Shown in pieces: positions 27,084 through 35,444 of a stretch of 64,000 nucleotides of DNA (its first letter is position 1; every line of letters begins with the position of its first letter). The position numbers and the translations under genes are program-made. The notes under the pieces were generated by a model. The model made no database searches. It was not told the DNA's origin and saw only the letters and a list, made by a program, of their open reading frames with translations. This DNA is from Bacteroidales bacterium (lineage in GTDB: Bacteria > Bacteroidota > Bacteroidia > Bacteroidales > UBA932): the NCBI GenBank assembly GCA_017535125.1, contig JAFXUS010000002.1, positions 1 through 64,000 of the forward strand, in the 5' to 3' direction.

Positions 27084-27452
27084 ATGGCACAAGATAACAG
27101 AAGACGTCACATTGTCAGCTATGAAAACATGTCTCCCGAAGTGGCTGCGGCATTCGCGGAGAAGTATCCGAAAGGATTCAACGACTATCTTCCTGACCTT
27201 AACAAATATACGAAACCGGACGGCACGCCCTTCTATGCCGTCCTGATTGAACTTCCCGAGGACATCTATCTCGTGAAGATCAAGGTGCAGATCGACAACC
27301 CCGATGACATTGAGCGCTGGCTCGAAGGTGAAGAGGAGGCCGAGGTGGAGTCCGTGGCCGGTACCTCTTCCGCTCCTGAAGGCGAGGGCGACACCCTGCC
27401 GGATGACAATATCTCCCAGTACGGCGGCGACGACGACGGAGCCGACGCGTAG
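27084..27452 (+). CDS. Conserved small acidic Bacteroidales protein, unknown function
   Basis: A 122-residue protein. The first 85 residues look like a compact folded domain (VSYENMSPEVAAAFAEKYPKG, FYAVLIELPEDIYLVKIKV); the last 40 are a disordered acidic tail rich in Glu, Asp and Gly. I recall similar proteins in Bacteroidales without assigned function. The ATG at 27084 is preferred over a longer frame from 27045. It overlaps the ClC gene by one base (TAGTG), so the two are probably coupled. Confidence 0.7.
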   Translation: MAQDNRRRHIVSYENMSPEVAAAFAEKYPKGFNDYLPDLNKYTKPDGTPFYAVLIELPEDIYLVKIKVQIDNPDDIERWLEGEEEAEVESVAGTSSAPEGEGDTLPDDNISQYGGDDDGADA

Positions 27453-29197
27453 TGGTGAAGTTCTCCCTGAACAATATCTCCGAGCGCAGCAAGCTCCTGC
27501 TGCTCAGCTTGATGGTCGGCGTACTCTCCGGGTGCGCCGCCTCGCTTTTGGTGTGGGCCATCCACAGCCTGGGGCAGTTGCTCAACCAGGGATTCCACGG
27601 TGAGTACGCCTGGCAGAACCTCATCCTGCCGGGTGTCGGTATGCTGATCTCCCTGCTGCTGGTACGTTACGTGGTCCGGGACAATATCGGCCACGGCGTG
27701 ACCAAGGCCTTGCTGGCCGTGTCCCGCAATGATTCCAAGATCAAGCCGCACAATACCTGGTCCTCGATGCTGACCTCCAGCATCACCATCGGCTTCGGCG
27801 GTTCCGTGGGTGCCGAGGCGCCCATCGTCTATACGGGCGCGGCCATCGGTTCCAACCTGGGCCGGGTCTTCGGCCTTTCCTACCGCAATATCACGCTCCT
27901 GCTGGGTTGCGGCGCGGCCGGGGCCGTGGCGGGCATCTTCAAGGCGCCGCTGGCCGGCGTGCTGTTCACGCTGGAGATCCTGCTCTTCAACGTGTCCATG
28001 AAGTCGCTGCTGCCGCTGCTGCTGTCCACCATCTCCGCGACCGTGGTCGCGTATGCCTTCCGCGGGCAGATGCCGGTCTTCGCCTGCACGCTGACGCCGT
28101 TCTCGATGGGGAACATCCCTTTCTACATCGTGCTGGGCATCTTCGGTGGCCTGGGCTCGCTTTATTTCATGCGGACGACGCTCTTGCTGGAAGACAAGAT
28201 CGGCAAGCTCCGCAGTCCCTATCTGCGCTGGGCGCTCTGCGCCATGGCGCTGGGCCTGCTGATTTTCCTTTTCCCGCCGCTCTACGGCGAGGGCTATAAT
28301 TCCCTCGGCGCGCTGCTGAACGGCGAGGAACTGAACCTGGAAGGCCGCAGTGTGCTCTCTTTCCTGCTGGACTGGAAATGGGGCGTGCCGCTCTGCTTCG
28401 CGCTCATCTTCTTCCTGAAGGTGATGGCGATGACGGCGACCAACGCGGGCGGAGGAGTCGGCGGCACCTTCGGTCCGACGCTGTTCGCCGGCGCCATTCT
28501 GGGCTTCGTGATCGCCCGCTGCATCAATCTGCTGGGCTTCAGCGTCCCGGAGCAGAATTTCGTGCTGGTGGGCATGGCGGCGCTGATGGCGGGCGTGATG
28601 CAGGCGCCGATGACGGCCATCTTCCTCATCGCCGAGATCTCCGGCGGCTATGAACTGCTGATTCCGCTGATCCTGACGGCCACCGTCGCGTTCGGTACGG
28701 TGCGCCTGTTCGAGAAATATTCTATCTATACCAAGCGTATCGCGCAGAGCGGCGACCTGCTGACGCACGACAGCGACCAGGCCGTGCTGACGCTGATGCG
28801 GCTGGACGACCTGATCCGGGACAAGTATCCGCGGGTGCAGATCGACGCTACGCTGCGGGAGGTTGCCTCCGTGGTGGCCGATTCGGATGCCGCCGTGCTG
28901 GCGGTGATCGACAAGGAGGGGCGTTTCCAGGGGATGATCGATCTCGCGACGGCGCGCAAGCCGCTGCTGGATCCGTCCAAGTATGATTCCTGGCACGTTT
29001 ACAATATCATGGAGTCGGCGCCCGAGTATATTTCGGTGGGGGAGAAGATGGAGTCGGTGATGGCGAAGTTCGACCGCACCGGCGCCTGGCGTCTGCCGGT
29101 CATCGACGCCGAGCGCAAATATCTCGGCTTCGTGTCCCGCTCCCGCCTGCTTACCGCCTACCGCGCGGAGCTGAAAGAAATCGCCTCGGAGGACTAA
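27452..29197 (+). CDS. ClC-type chloride channel/transporter with CBS domains
   Basis: A 581-residue membrane protein. The selectivity-filter motifs of the ClC family are present: [21 protein letters not shown] (GxGxEGP-like; here the glycine after E is Ala), [22 protein letters not shown] and [15 protein letters not shown]. The Glu in GAEAP sits where the gating glutamate is normally found. About ten transmembrane helices are followed by two CBS modules (from about residue 450: [26 protein letters not shown] and a second one) that bind nucleotides. It moves chloride, possibly in exchange for protons. Start is GTG. Confidence 0.92.
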   Translation: MVKFSLNNISERSKLLLLSLMVGVLSGCAASLLVWAIHSLGQLLNQGFHGEYAWQNLILPGVGMLISLLLVRYVVRDNIGHGVTKALLAVSRNDSKIKPHNTWSSMLTSSITIGFGGSVGAEAPIVYTGAAIGSNLGRVFGLSYRNITLLLGCGAAGAVAGIFKAPLAGVLFTLEILLFNVSMKSLLPLLLSTISATVVAYAFRGQMPVFACTLTPFSMGNIPFYIVLGIFGGLGSLYFMRTTLLLEDKIGKLRSPYLRWALCAMALGLLIFLFPPLYGEGYNSLGALLNGEELNLEGRSVLSFLLDWKWGVPLCFALIFFLKVMAMTATNAGGGVGGTFGPTLFAGAILGFVIARCINLLGFSVPEQNFVLVGMAALMAGVMQAPMTAIFLIAEISGGYELLIPLILTATVAFGTVRLFEKYSIYTKRIAQSGDLLTHDSDQAVLTLMRLDDLIRDKYPRVQIDATLREVASVVADSDAAVLAVIDKEGRFQGMIDLATARKPLLDPSKYDSWHVYNIMESAPEYISVGEKMESVMAKFDRTGAWRLPVIDAERKYLGFVSRSRLLTAYRAELKEIASED

Positions 29198-29202
29198 TTT
29201 TG
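29195..29202 (+). promoter_or_regulatory. -7 promoter element of dtd overlapping the ClC stop codon
   Basis: TAATTTTG, whose first three bases are the TAA stop of the ClC gene, 17 nt before the dtd ATG. Confidence 0.5.
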
Positions 29203-29219
29203 CCGCCGGCCATACTATT

Positions 29220-29672
29220 ATGCGAGTAGTGATTCAACGGGTGTCTTCTGCGTCGGTGACGATCGACGGTCAGGTCCGGTCGGCGATCGGGCAGGGACTG
29301 CTGGTGCTGCTGGGGATCGGTCCGGAGGACGGGGCGGAGGATATCGACTGGTTGGTGCGGAAGGTGGCCGGGCTGCGGATTTTCAATGACGATGCGGGCG
29401 TGATGAATCGGAGTGTCGTAGAGGTCGGGGGAGAGGCGCTGGTCGTCAGCCAGTTCACGCTGATGGCCTCGACCAAAAAAGGTAACCGGCCGTCCTATAT
29501 CGGTGCCGCCGGTCACGAACATGCGATTCCCATGTATGAGGCTTTCTGCGCGGCGCTTTCCGCCGCCATCGGCCGTCCGGTCGGTACCGGCGAATTCGGC
29601 GCCGACATGAAGGTCTCCCTCCTGAACGACGGCCCTGTCACCATCTGCATCGATTCCCGGAACCGGATCTGA
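29220..29672 (+). CDS. dtd: D-aminoacyl-tRNA deacylase
   Basis: A 150-residue editing enzyme that hydrolyses D-amino acids (and glycine from tRNA-Ala). It starts [17 protein letters not shown], contains [20 protein letters not shown] (the SQFT motif of the active site) and ends [11 protein letters not shown], with the conserved NxGPVT motif. Length is normal. Its 3' end abuts a decayed glycosyltransferase gene on the opposite strand. Confidence 0.94.
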   Translation: MRVVIQRVSSASVTIDGQVRSAIGQGLLVLLGIGPEDGAEDIDWLVRKVAGLRIFNDDAGVMNRSVVEVGGEALVVSQFTLMASTKKGNRPSYIGAAGHEHAIPMYEAFCAALSAAIGRPVGTGEFGADMKVSLLNDGPVTICIDSRNRI

Positions 29673-30162
29673 TTATTCCCGTTCGAGCGCCTGGTGGAAC
29701 ATCGAGATCAGCGCCTCGATGGTCTTGTCGTTGTCGTAGTTGCGGCCAGTTGACGAAATTATGCTTGGGGAAACCCAGGTTGGCAGAAACGTTGTGGGGG
29801 TACAGGTGGAAGGTCGCCGTGAGGGGTTTGCCCATCTTGCGCGCCATAGCGACTACCACGTTTTCCAGCGGCATCGCTTCCTGAATGTGGACGATGTCCG
29901 CCCATGCCAGTGCTTCCGCGATCTTCTTCCGGTCAATCTCGGCGTAGGCGAAGCCGTTGGCGTAGATGACGGGCTCGAAGATGGGGAACTTCCAGTGGCC
30001 GAGCGGGAATTCAGGTTGGGGACCGTCGGGATTGGGATTGCCAATCGCCATCAGGCGGGCGTCCACACCATGCTCGCGCAGTTTTCGTATCGTATTGTGG
30101 ATGGAAACACTCAGGCCGTTTCCTTCGTTAAATGCATTGTTACAGACAAATAGTACCTTCAT
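29673..30162 (-). pseudogene. Decayed glycosyltransferase, internal deletion plus frameshift
   Basis: The first ~137 residues (MKVLFVCNNAFNEGNG, then HGVDARLMAIGNPNPDGPQPEFPL) are a close paralogue of the intact glycosyltransferase at 31044-32195. After GFPKHNFVNWP the frame turns into unrelated text, while another frame resumes the C-terminal end of the same family (YDNDKTIEALISMFHQALERE, stop at 29673-29675). About 220 residues covering the catalytic C-terminal Rossmann domain are missing. It is the last gene of the glycosyltransferase-esterase transcript and is surely non-functional as a transferase. Confidence 0.85.
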
Positions 30163-30171
30163 AGTTTGTTA

Positions 30172-31047
30172 TCAGAAGATACGCTGGACGAAGTCTTCAA
30201 AGTTGGCTATCCAGTTGTACCATTCGTGGCCGCCCGGGTTTACGACGAACTCGTGCGGGAAGCCGCTCCGGACCATGCGTTTCTCGAGCGCCATCATGTG
30301 GCGGTAGAAGAAATCTTCTTCCGCCGTGTAGATGACATAGAGTTTAGGTGGGTCGGAGAACTGCTCTTTCTGCTTCCAGCGCAGGCCGGAATACACGTCG
30401 CGGTGGAATTTGCCGGCCATCGCTTTCGCATAGGGCGAGAACAATCCCACGTAGTCGAAGGCGTGCGGATAATCGGCCGACAGGTAGATCGCCTGGAGGC
30501 CGCCGTTGGACATGCCCGCGATGGCGCGGGCGTATTTCCTTTCTATGGTGCGGTAGCGCTGCTGCGTGAAGCGCACCACGTCGTCGATGAAATAGCGCTC
30601 CACTTCGCCGTCCACCGTCCAGAAGGCCGGCAGGGCGCGCAGGCAGCGGCTATTGGAGTAATCCTTGTCGCTGTTGTAGCGGTTCATGTTGGGCATGACC
30701 AGGATGAAATCCTTCGCCAGACCTGCGGTCCGCATGGAATCCAGGCGGTGGAAGACGTTCGCGCTGTCAATCCAGGTCTTCTCGTTGCCGCGCGCGCCGT
30801 GGAAGAGGTAGAGCACAGGATAGCGCCGGAGCGTGTCCCGATAGTAATCCTTCGGCAGATAGACAACCATACGCCGCTGCGTGACATGCTTTTCGCTGCT
30901 GGGATAATAAACCGCTTCGATGAAGCCCCCGTATGCGGGCATTTCCTCGATTTCCCGGCTTTCCGGGCCACGGTAGAAACGCGCCTCGGTACTGCAGGCA
31001 CAAAGTCCGCTCACCAGCGCAAGCAGGAGGAAGAAACGCTTCATCAT
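30172..31047 (-). CDS. Lipoprotein esterase, alpha/beta-hydrolase (esterase D-like)
   Basis: A 291-residue exported hydrolase with a lipobox (LVSGLCAC) near residues 11-18, hence probably a lipoprotein. The fold shows RRMVVYLPKDYY, VLYLFHGARGNEKTW (oxyanion hole) and the nucleophile elbow AGMSNGGLQAIYL (GxSxGG), followed by a late GGHEWYNW carrying the catalytic His. This is the pattern of esterase D/ferric enterobactin esterase and of acyl-glycan esterases from gut Bacteroidales. It overlaps the upstream glycosyltransferase by 4 nt (ATGA), so they are coupled. Confidence 0.85.
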   Translation of the reverse strand: MMKRFFLLLALVSGLCACSTEARFYRGPESREIEEMPAYGGFIEAVYYPSSEKHVTQRRMVVYLPKDYYRDTLRRYPVLYLFHGARGNEKTWIDSANVFHRLDSMRTAGLAKDFILVMPNMNRYNSDKDYSNSRCLRALPAFWTVDGEVERYFIDDVVRFTQQRYRTIERKYARAIAGMSNGGLQAIYLSADYPHAFDYVGLFSPYAKAMAGKFHRDVYSGLRWKQKEQFSDPPKLYVIYTAEEDFFYRHMMALEKRMVRSGFPHEFVVNPGGHEWYNWIANFEDFVQRIF

Positions 31048-32195
31048 GCTTTTGATTCAAGCGCCTGGTTGAACATCGCGATCAGGGCCTCGGCGGACTT
31101 GTTGATATCGTATTTGCTGGCGGAATCGGCGTACAGCTGCCCCATCCGATTGCGCTCCTCGGGGTGCTCGATCCACCAGTCGATCCGCTCCGCCAGCGCC
31201 TTGCTGTCGTAAACGGGATAGAGACTCTCCGGACAGAGCGCGAAGACCGGCGTGCCGATCAGTTCGCCCTGCGCGATGACGGGCACGGCGCCCTGCTGCA
31301 CGGCCTCGAGGCAGGAAAGGCCCTCGACCTCCACCCAGGCGCAGTGGATATAGAGGTAGGATTTGCGGGCCAGTTCGTGGAGCTCGTCATGCGTGTAGAA
31401 GCCGAACGAGGCGGGAATTTTAAGGACGCCCTCCTTGTACAAGTCTTCGGCCATCTTCTTATAATACTTTACCTTGGGGCCGTTTCCGGCAAAAATCAGA
31501 CGAATGCGGTCGGCGTAGCGGCTGTAGCGCATGGCCTGCAGGAGCGTGTCCTGCGATTTCTCTTTGGCCAGGCGGCCGACGCACAGCAGGTCGATCGTGC
31601 CGTCGGGCGACACGGGGTTCGCCTGGATCGGCTCATCAGGAATGTCGATGCCGTTGGAAATCACATGCAGGCGGGACTTGAAACCTTCTTTTTGCAGGAC
31701 GTCGCGGACCACGGGCGTCGGACACTGGACGTCGGAGGTGTAGTCATAGACAAAACGCCTCCACAGATACGTCAACGGTGGATTCCAGATGCTCTTCTTG
31801 GGGCAACCCAGGCTTGCCGTGAAGTTTTGGGCAAAGATGTGGAAGGTCGAGGTGATGGCCTTGTTCATCTTCCGGGCCATCTTCAGGACCGGCCCCTCCA
31901 GCGGCATGCCTTCCTGGATGTGGACGATATCCGCCCATTCCACAGCTTTCCTGATGACCTTCCTGTCGATCTTGGCGAAAGCGCATCCGTTGTTATAGAG
32001 AAGCGGTTCGAATATGGGGTATTTCCAGTGCTCCAGCGGAAAATCGGGCTGCGGGCCATCGGGATCCGAGTTGGCGATCGCCATCAGACGGGCGTCCACG
32101 CCATGTTCGCGAAGCGCCTTGATCATTTTCCTGACGGCAACGCTCTGGCCGTTCCCGGGGTGATATGCGTTATTGCAGACAAATAGGACTTTCAT
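31044..32195 (-). CDS. Family 4 glycosyltransferase (GT-B fold)
   Basis: A 383-residue cytoplasmic transferase. The N-terminal Rossmann region starts MKVLFVCNNAYHPGNGQSVAV; the C-terminal half carries IDLLCVGRLAKEKSQDTLLQAM and the nucleotide-sugar binding AWVEVEGLSCLEAVQQGAVPVI (E-x7-E motif). It probably adds a sugar to a surface glycan; donor and acceptor cannot be told. ATG 32195 is chosen because the upstream in-frame start at 32216 lies inside the TATCTTTG promoter. A truncated paralogue is found downstream. Confidence 0.87.
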   Translation of the reverse strand: MKVLFVCNNAYHPGNGQSVAVRKMIKALREHGVDARLMAIANSDPDGPQPDFPLEHWKYPIFEPLLYNNGCAFAKIDRKVIRKAVEWADIVHIQEGMPLEGPVLKMARKMNKAITSTFHIFAQNFTASLGCPKKSIWNPPLTYLWRRFVYDYTSDVQCPTPVVRDVLQKEGFKSRLHVISNGIDIPDEPIQANPVSPDGTIDLLCVGRLAKEKSQDTLLQAMRYSRYADRIRLIFAGNGPKVKYYKKMAEDLYKEGVLKIPASFGFYTHDELHELARKSYLYIHCAWVEVEGLSCLEAVQQGAVPVIAQGELIGTPVFALCPESLYPVYDSKALAERIDWWIEHPEERNRMGQLYADSASKYDINKSAEALIAMFNQALESKA

Positions 32196-32213
32196 TACAT
32201 TCCAAATGGTCTG

Positions 32214-32221
32214 CAAAGATA
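32214..32221 (-). promoter_or_regulatory. -7 promoter element of the glycosyltransferase operon
   Basis: TATCTTTG on the minus strand, 18 nt before the ATG at 32195. Confidence 0.65.
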
Positions 32222-32234
32222 CACATTTATTCTC

Positions 32235-33380
32235 TTATTCCCGCATGAAGAGTTCTTCGGTCATGCGCTCGACGCCGGAGTCGGCGATCTCGCGGCCACG
32301 GGTGCCTTCGGCGAAGTTCGCCTGGGCTTTCTTATACCAGGATAGGGCCGTCCTGTAGTCTTTCTTGTACTCGTAGCACTGCGCGATCACGTAGTAGGCC
32401 GCGTAGTGTTTCGGGCTGAATTCCAGCATCTTCTGGTATTCCGCGATGCAGCGGTCGAGCGCGCCGTTCTTATAGGAAGAGATAGCGTAGTTCTGATGCG
32501 CGGTGGCGAGGACCTTGGGATCCGGAGCGAGTCGCGCCAGCGCCTTGTCGAACCATACTTCCCAGCCCGACTGGCGGCTGTCCGCGATCAGCTGGCCGAT
32601 GGTCAGCGCCACGTTCACATCGGACGAGTCCCGCTGCCAGGCCAGTTCGAATTCCCGGATGGCGTCCCGCAGGATGCCGGTTTTCTGGGCGCAGAGGCCC
32701 AGATAATAGTGGACAGCGTAGCCGTCGTCGCCGAGTTCGTGCATATGCAGGAAATCGGCCTCGGCTTCGTCGTACTGCTGTTTGCTATAGCGGGCGATGC
32801 CGCGGATCGGCAGGATGGTCAGGTTGTCCGGCTCCTCGGCGAGGAAGGCGTCCGTCAGCGCGAGGACTTCGTCATACTGCTCCCGCCCCAGCAGGATGTT
32901 GCTGAGCTTGCTGAGCACCGCGTCGTTGTGCTGCCGACGGGCCAGCGCCCGGCGATAGTACCATTCCGCGGAATCGCGGCGTTCCAGCTGGTTGAAGGCG
33001 TCTCCGACCATGGAGATCACCTGCGTGATGGAGTCCCGCTGGAGGATGTCGCGCCCGAAGCCGATGGCCCCTTCGTACTGTTTGGCGCGGTACAGCAGGT
33101 TCATCAGGCGGAGCTTGAAGAGCAGCTTGTCCGGCTGCATGTCTGCGAGCAGGCTGTATTGCGAGAGGGCTTCGGCGGCGTTGCCGCTCTGGTAATGGCA
33201 GTCCGCCAGCTCCTCCAGCAATTCCAGGCGGGGCCCCTGCTCGGCCATCATCTGTGTCAGGGACGCGATGGCCTCATCATATTTCCACAGCTGCTTGAGC
33301 TCCCGCACCGAGCCGAGGTCCTGGGCCGCCAGCGTGGCTGCGGACAGGAACAGCAGGATGAGGGAGACTCTGCAGCGCAT
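32235..33380 (-). CDS. Secreted tetratricopeptide-repeat protein
   Basis: A 381-residue protein with a signal peptide (MRCRVSLILLFLSAATLAAQ) and about eight TPR-like helix pairs, for example YDEAIASLTQMMAEQGPRLEL, SGNAAEALSQYSLLADMQPDK and ALDRCIAEYQKMLEFSPKHYA. TPRs mediate protein contacts; a periplasmic scaffold is likely. It is the last gene of a BlaI-M56-TPR operon, 11 nt after the M56 gene, so it may be expressed under the same stimulus. Partner unknown. Confidence 0.85.
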   Translation of the reverse strand: MRCRVSLILLFLSAATLAAQDLGSVRELKQLWKYDEAIASLTQMMAEQGPRLELLEELADCHYQSGNAAEALSQYSLLADMQPDKLLFKLRLMNLLYRAKQYEGAIGFGRDILQRDSITQVISMVGDAFNQLERRDSAEWYYRRALARRQHNDAVLSKLSNILLGREQYDEVLALTDAFLAEEPDNLTILPIRGIARYSKQQYDEAEADFLHMHELGDDGYAVHYYLGLCAQKTGILRDAIREFELAWQRDSSDVNVALTIGQLIADSRQSGWEVWFDKALARLAPDPKVLATAHQNYAISSYKNGALDRCIAEYQKMLEFSPKHYAAYYVIAQCYEYKKDYRTALSWYKKAQANFAEGTRGREIADSGVERMTEELFMRE

Positions 33381-33391
33381 GGGTAAGTAGT

Positions 33392-34933
33392 TTATTGTTT
33401 TTTGGAAGTGATCAGAATGACACCGTACTTAGCTTCTTCGCCGTAATTCTCGAGTGCAGCCTTATCTTTCAGGATTTCCATCGACTCGATGGTGGAAGGA
33501 TCGATCTCCTTGAGTTTGCTGACATCGCATTTAATGCCGTCTAGGAAGACCAGCGGAGATCCTTCGCCGTCCTTATACGTAAAGGAGATACCGACATTAC
33601 CGGGCATGTTGCTGTATGAGAGTACACCCTCAAACTGCTTTGCCTCCTCGGTATTCTGGGCTTGGGTGCTTGAGGAGTTGGAATCGCCGCCCCGCAGCTT
33701 GAAGACGATCGGGAAGGCGTAGGTGACGTTGACGGGCTTTCCGTCGACAAGGCCGGGCTCCCATTTCGGAGAAGAGGAGATCACGCGCACGGCCTCGGCG
33801 TCGAGCAGTTCGTTCACGCCACGCAGGACCTTGACGTCGCGGACTTCACCGTCGGAGCAGATCTTGAACTGGACCATCACACGGCCCTGGATACCGGATT
33901 CAAAGGCTTCCTTGGGGTATTTCAGATTCGCGTTGACCCATTTGGCGAATTCGCCGGCTTCATTGCCGTTGAATTTCGGCTTGATTTCCAGATTGGCGTA
34001 GGGAACGCTGTCCTCTGCGGGCGGGTTCTGGTTGGTCACAACAGGAGTGGTGAAAGGCGCTTCAGCAATGGACGCGCTTTCAGAAGAGATGATCCGGGCG
34101 CGGGCGGGGTTGCAGACGAACATCGTCGCGGCGAGGAGGGGAAGGACGGCGACGTACGCAAAGCGGACGCGCGCGGGGGTTTGTTTCTTGTGCATCATGG
34201 TAATTCTTTGTTTTAGCTTGGCGTGGTTGAAGCCGTTGGCCAGGGAGAAACGCTGCTCTCCCACGGCTTTCCTAACCAACAATAATTGATATGAGGTTGC
34301 ATCGATGCCTTTTCGGATGAGGCCTTCGTCGGCCTCGTACTCGTGCAGGAGCTTCAGCTCCGCGCGGGCGATCCACACCAGCGGGTTGAACCAGTGCACG
34401 GCGGCCACGGCGGTCATCAGCAGGATGTCCAGCGAGTGGCGGTTCTGCACGTGCTGCAGTTCGTGCCCGAGGATGGCGGGATATTTCTCATAGTCGGCGC
34501 GGCTCATCACCACGTTCCGGCCCCAGCTGAAGGAGGGCACGTCGCGGTCCACCAGCGTCAGGCGGCAGCCGTCGCAGGGTTCCTGGGAGCCGCTGCGGAT
34601 GATCCGGCGCGTCCGCGCCATGGAGACCAGGCTGAGCACCAGGATGACCGTCACGCCGGCGGCGTAGAGCACGGGAATCCAGGGGAAAGGGGCGGAGGCC
34701 GCTTCGGCCACGTCCATCATTTCCAGCTCGCCCACCTCTACGGAAAAGGTTTCCGGCAGGATGACGGTCCGCAGGCGCAGCAGCGGCAGCAGGTGGCAGG
34801 CCACCGTGCCGAGCAGCAGCGCGATCCGGTTGAAGCGGAAGAAGGACGTGCGGCGCATCACCAGCAGGAAGAAGGCGTAGAAGATGGCCAGGTACAGGCT
34901 GGCGCGCGCGATATAGAGTAAGGTGGCTGTCAT
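33392..34933 (-). CDS. M56-family metallopeptidase with TonB-C and plug-like tail
   Basis: A 513-residue BlaR1-like antirepressor. The N-terminal third has four hydrophobic segments (residues 1-130 and around 260-280) and the zinc motif ILGHELQHVQNRHS. Periplasmic after residue 285, it then carries a TonB C-terminal domain (YPKEAFESGIQGRVMVQFKI to PIVFKL, about 335-410) and finally about 80 residues resembling the plug segment of TonB-dependent receptors (LVFLDGIKC, IESMEILKDKAALENYG, KYGVILITS). In this family signal binding triggers cleavage of the BlaI-type repressor. The gene overlaps its repressor gene by 4 nt. Confidence 0.87.
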   Translation of the reverse strand: MTATLLYIARASLYLAIFYAFFLLVMRRTSFFRFNRIALLLGTVACHLLPLLRLRTVILPETFSVEVGELEMMDVAEAASAPFPWIPVLYAAGVTVILVLSLVSMARTRRIIRSGSQEPCDGCRLTLVDRDVPSFSWGRNVVMSRADYEKYPAILGHELQHVQNRHSLDILLMTAVAAVHWFNPLVWIARAELKLLHEYEADEGLIRKGIDATSYQLLLVRKAVGEQRFSLANGFNHAKLKQRITMMHKKQTPARVRFAYVAVLPLLAATMFVCNPARARIISSESASIAEAPFTTPVVTNQNPPAEDSVPYANLEIKPKFNGNEAGEFAKWVNANLKYPKEAFESGIQGRVMVQFKICSDGEVRDVKVLRGVNELLDAEAVRVISSSPKWEPGLVDGKPVNVTYAFPIVFKLRGGDSNSSSTQAQNTEEAKQFEGVLSYSNMPGNVGISFTYKDGEGSPLVFLDGIKCDVSKLKEIDPSTIESMEILKDKAALENYGEEAKYGVILITSKKQ

Positions 34934-35295
34934 TTCTTCTTGTTTTCTATGGTTGCGATCAGGGCTTTCAGCTCCTCGATGTCCATCTTGTCGTCCTCGA
35001 CGAACTGGGACACGAGCATGGCGTAGGAATTCGCGTAATAACGCTCGACCAGGTCGCCGACCGTCGAGCCGCGGTACTCCTTCTCGGAGATGACGGGGGA
35101 ATAACAGAAGCTGTTCGCCATGGGCTTGCGCGTAAGGAATCCCTTGTCTTCCAGGAACTTGACTTGCGTCGCCACGGTGTTGTACGAAGGCTTCGGTTCG
35201 GGCATCCGGGCCACGATGTCCCGGATGAACAGGTCGCCGTTCTGCCAGACGATCTGCATGATTTCTTCTTCCTTTGCAGTGAGTTTCGCTCTCAT
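34930..35295 (-). CDS. BlaI/MecI-family transcriptional repressor
   Basis: A 121-residue winged-helix repressor. LTAKEEEIMQIVWQNGDLFIRDIV and PSYNTVATQVKFLEDKGFLTRK are the winged-helix text of the BlaI/MecI/CopY family. The C-terminal half is the dimerisation region and the site where the M56 partner would cut. ATG 35295 is chosen since the longer start at 35325 would lie in the TATATTTG promoter. A perfect 13-bp palindrome between promoter and ATG is a candidate autoregulatory operator. Confidence 0.9.
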   Translation of the reverse strand: MRAKLTAKEEEIMQIVWQNGDLFIRDIVARMPEPKPSYNTVATQVKFLEDKGFLTRKPMANSFCYSPVISEKEYRGSTVGDLVERYYANSYAMLVSQFVEDDKMDIEELKALIATIENKKK

Positions 35296-35297
35296 AT

Positions 35298-35310
35298 GAA
35301 AACTGTTTTC
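35298..35310. promoter_or_regulatory. Candidate BlaI-type operator
   Basis: GAAAACTGTTTTC is a perfect palindrome with a central T, placed between the -7 element and the repressor ATG, where bound repressor would block transcription of its own operon. It differs from the classical TACA-TGTA half-sites. Confidence 0.45.
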
Positions 35311-35314
35311 ACTG

Positions 35315-35322
35315 CAAATATA
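35315..35322 (-). promoter_or_regulatory. -7 promoter element of the BlaI-M56-TPR operon
   Basis: TATATTTG on the minus strand, 19 nt before the repressor ATG. Confidence 0.65.
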
Positions 35323-35334
35323 CAAACAAAAACC

Positions 35335-35361
35335 AAAACTCCTAATGTTTTTCGGAGTTTT
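35335..35361 (-). terminator. Probable terminator of tex
   Basis: AAAACTCC and GGAGTTTT pair around an 11-nt loop and are followed on the minus strand by GGTTTTTG. It sits about 85 nt after the tex stop and upstream of the blaI promoter. Confidence 0.5.
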
Positions 35362-35385
35362 CCTAAATTATTTCGGATAAAATTG

Positions 35386-35414
35386 GAGATTCGCCGATCA
35401 AGTCGGCGAATGAC
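35386..35414 (-). repeat. Palindromic element (GTCAT...ATCTC family), intergenic
   Basis: On the minus strand GTCATTCGCCGAC-TTGA-TCGGCGAATCTC. A partial second arm (GTCGGCGAATGGCGG) continues to about 35436. It lies in the 3' region of tex. Confidence 0.75.
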
Positions 35415-35444
35415 GGGACTGGGTCGGCGAATGGCGGAGACGGA

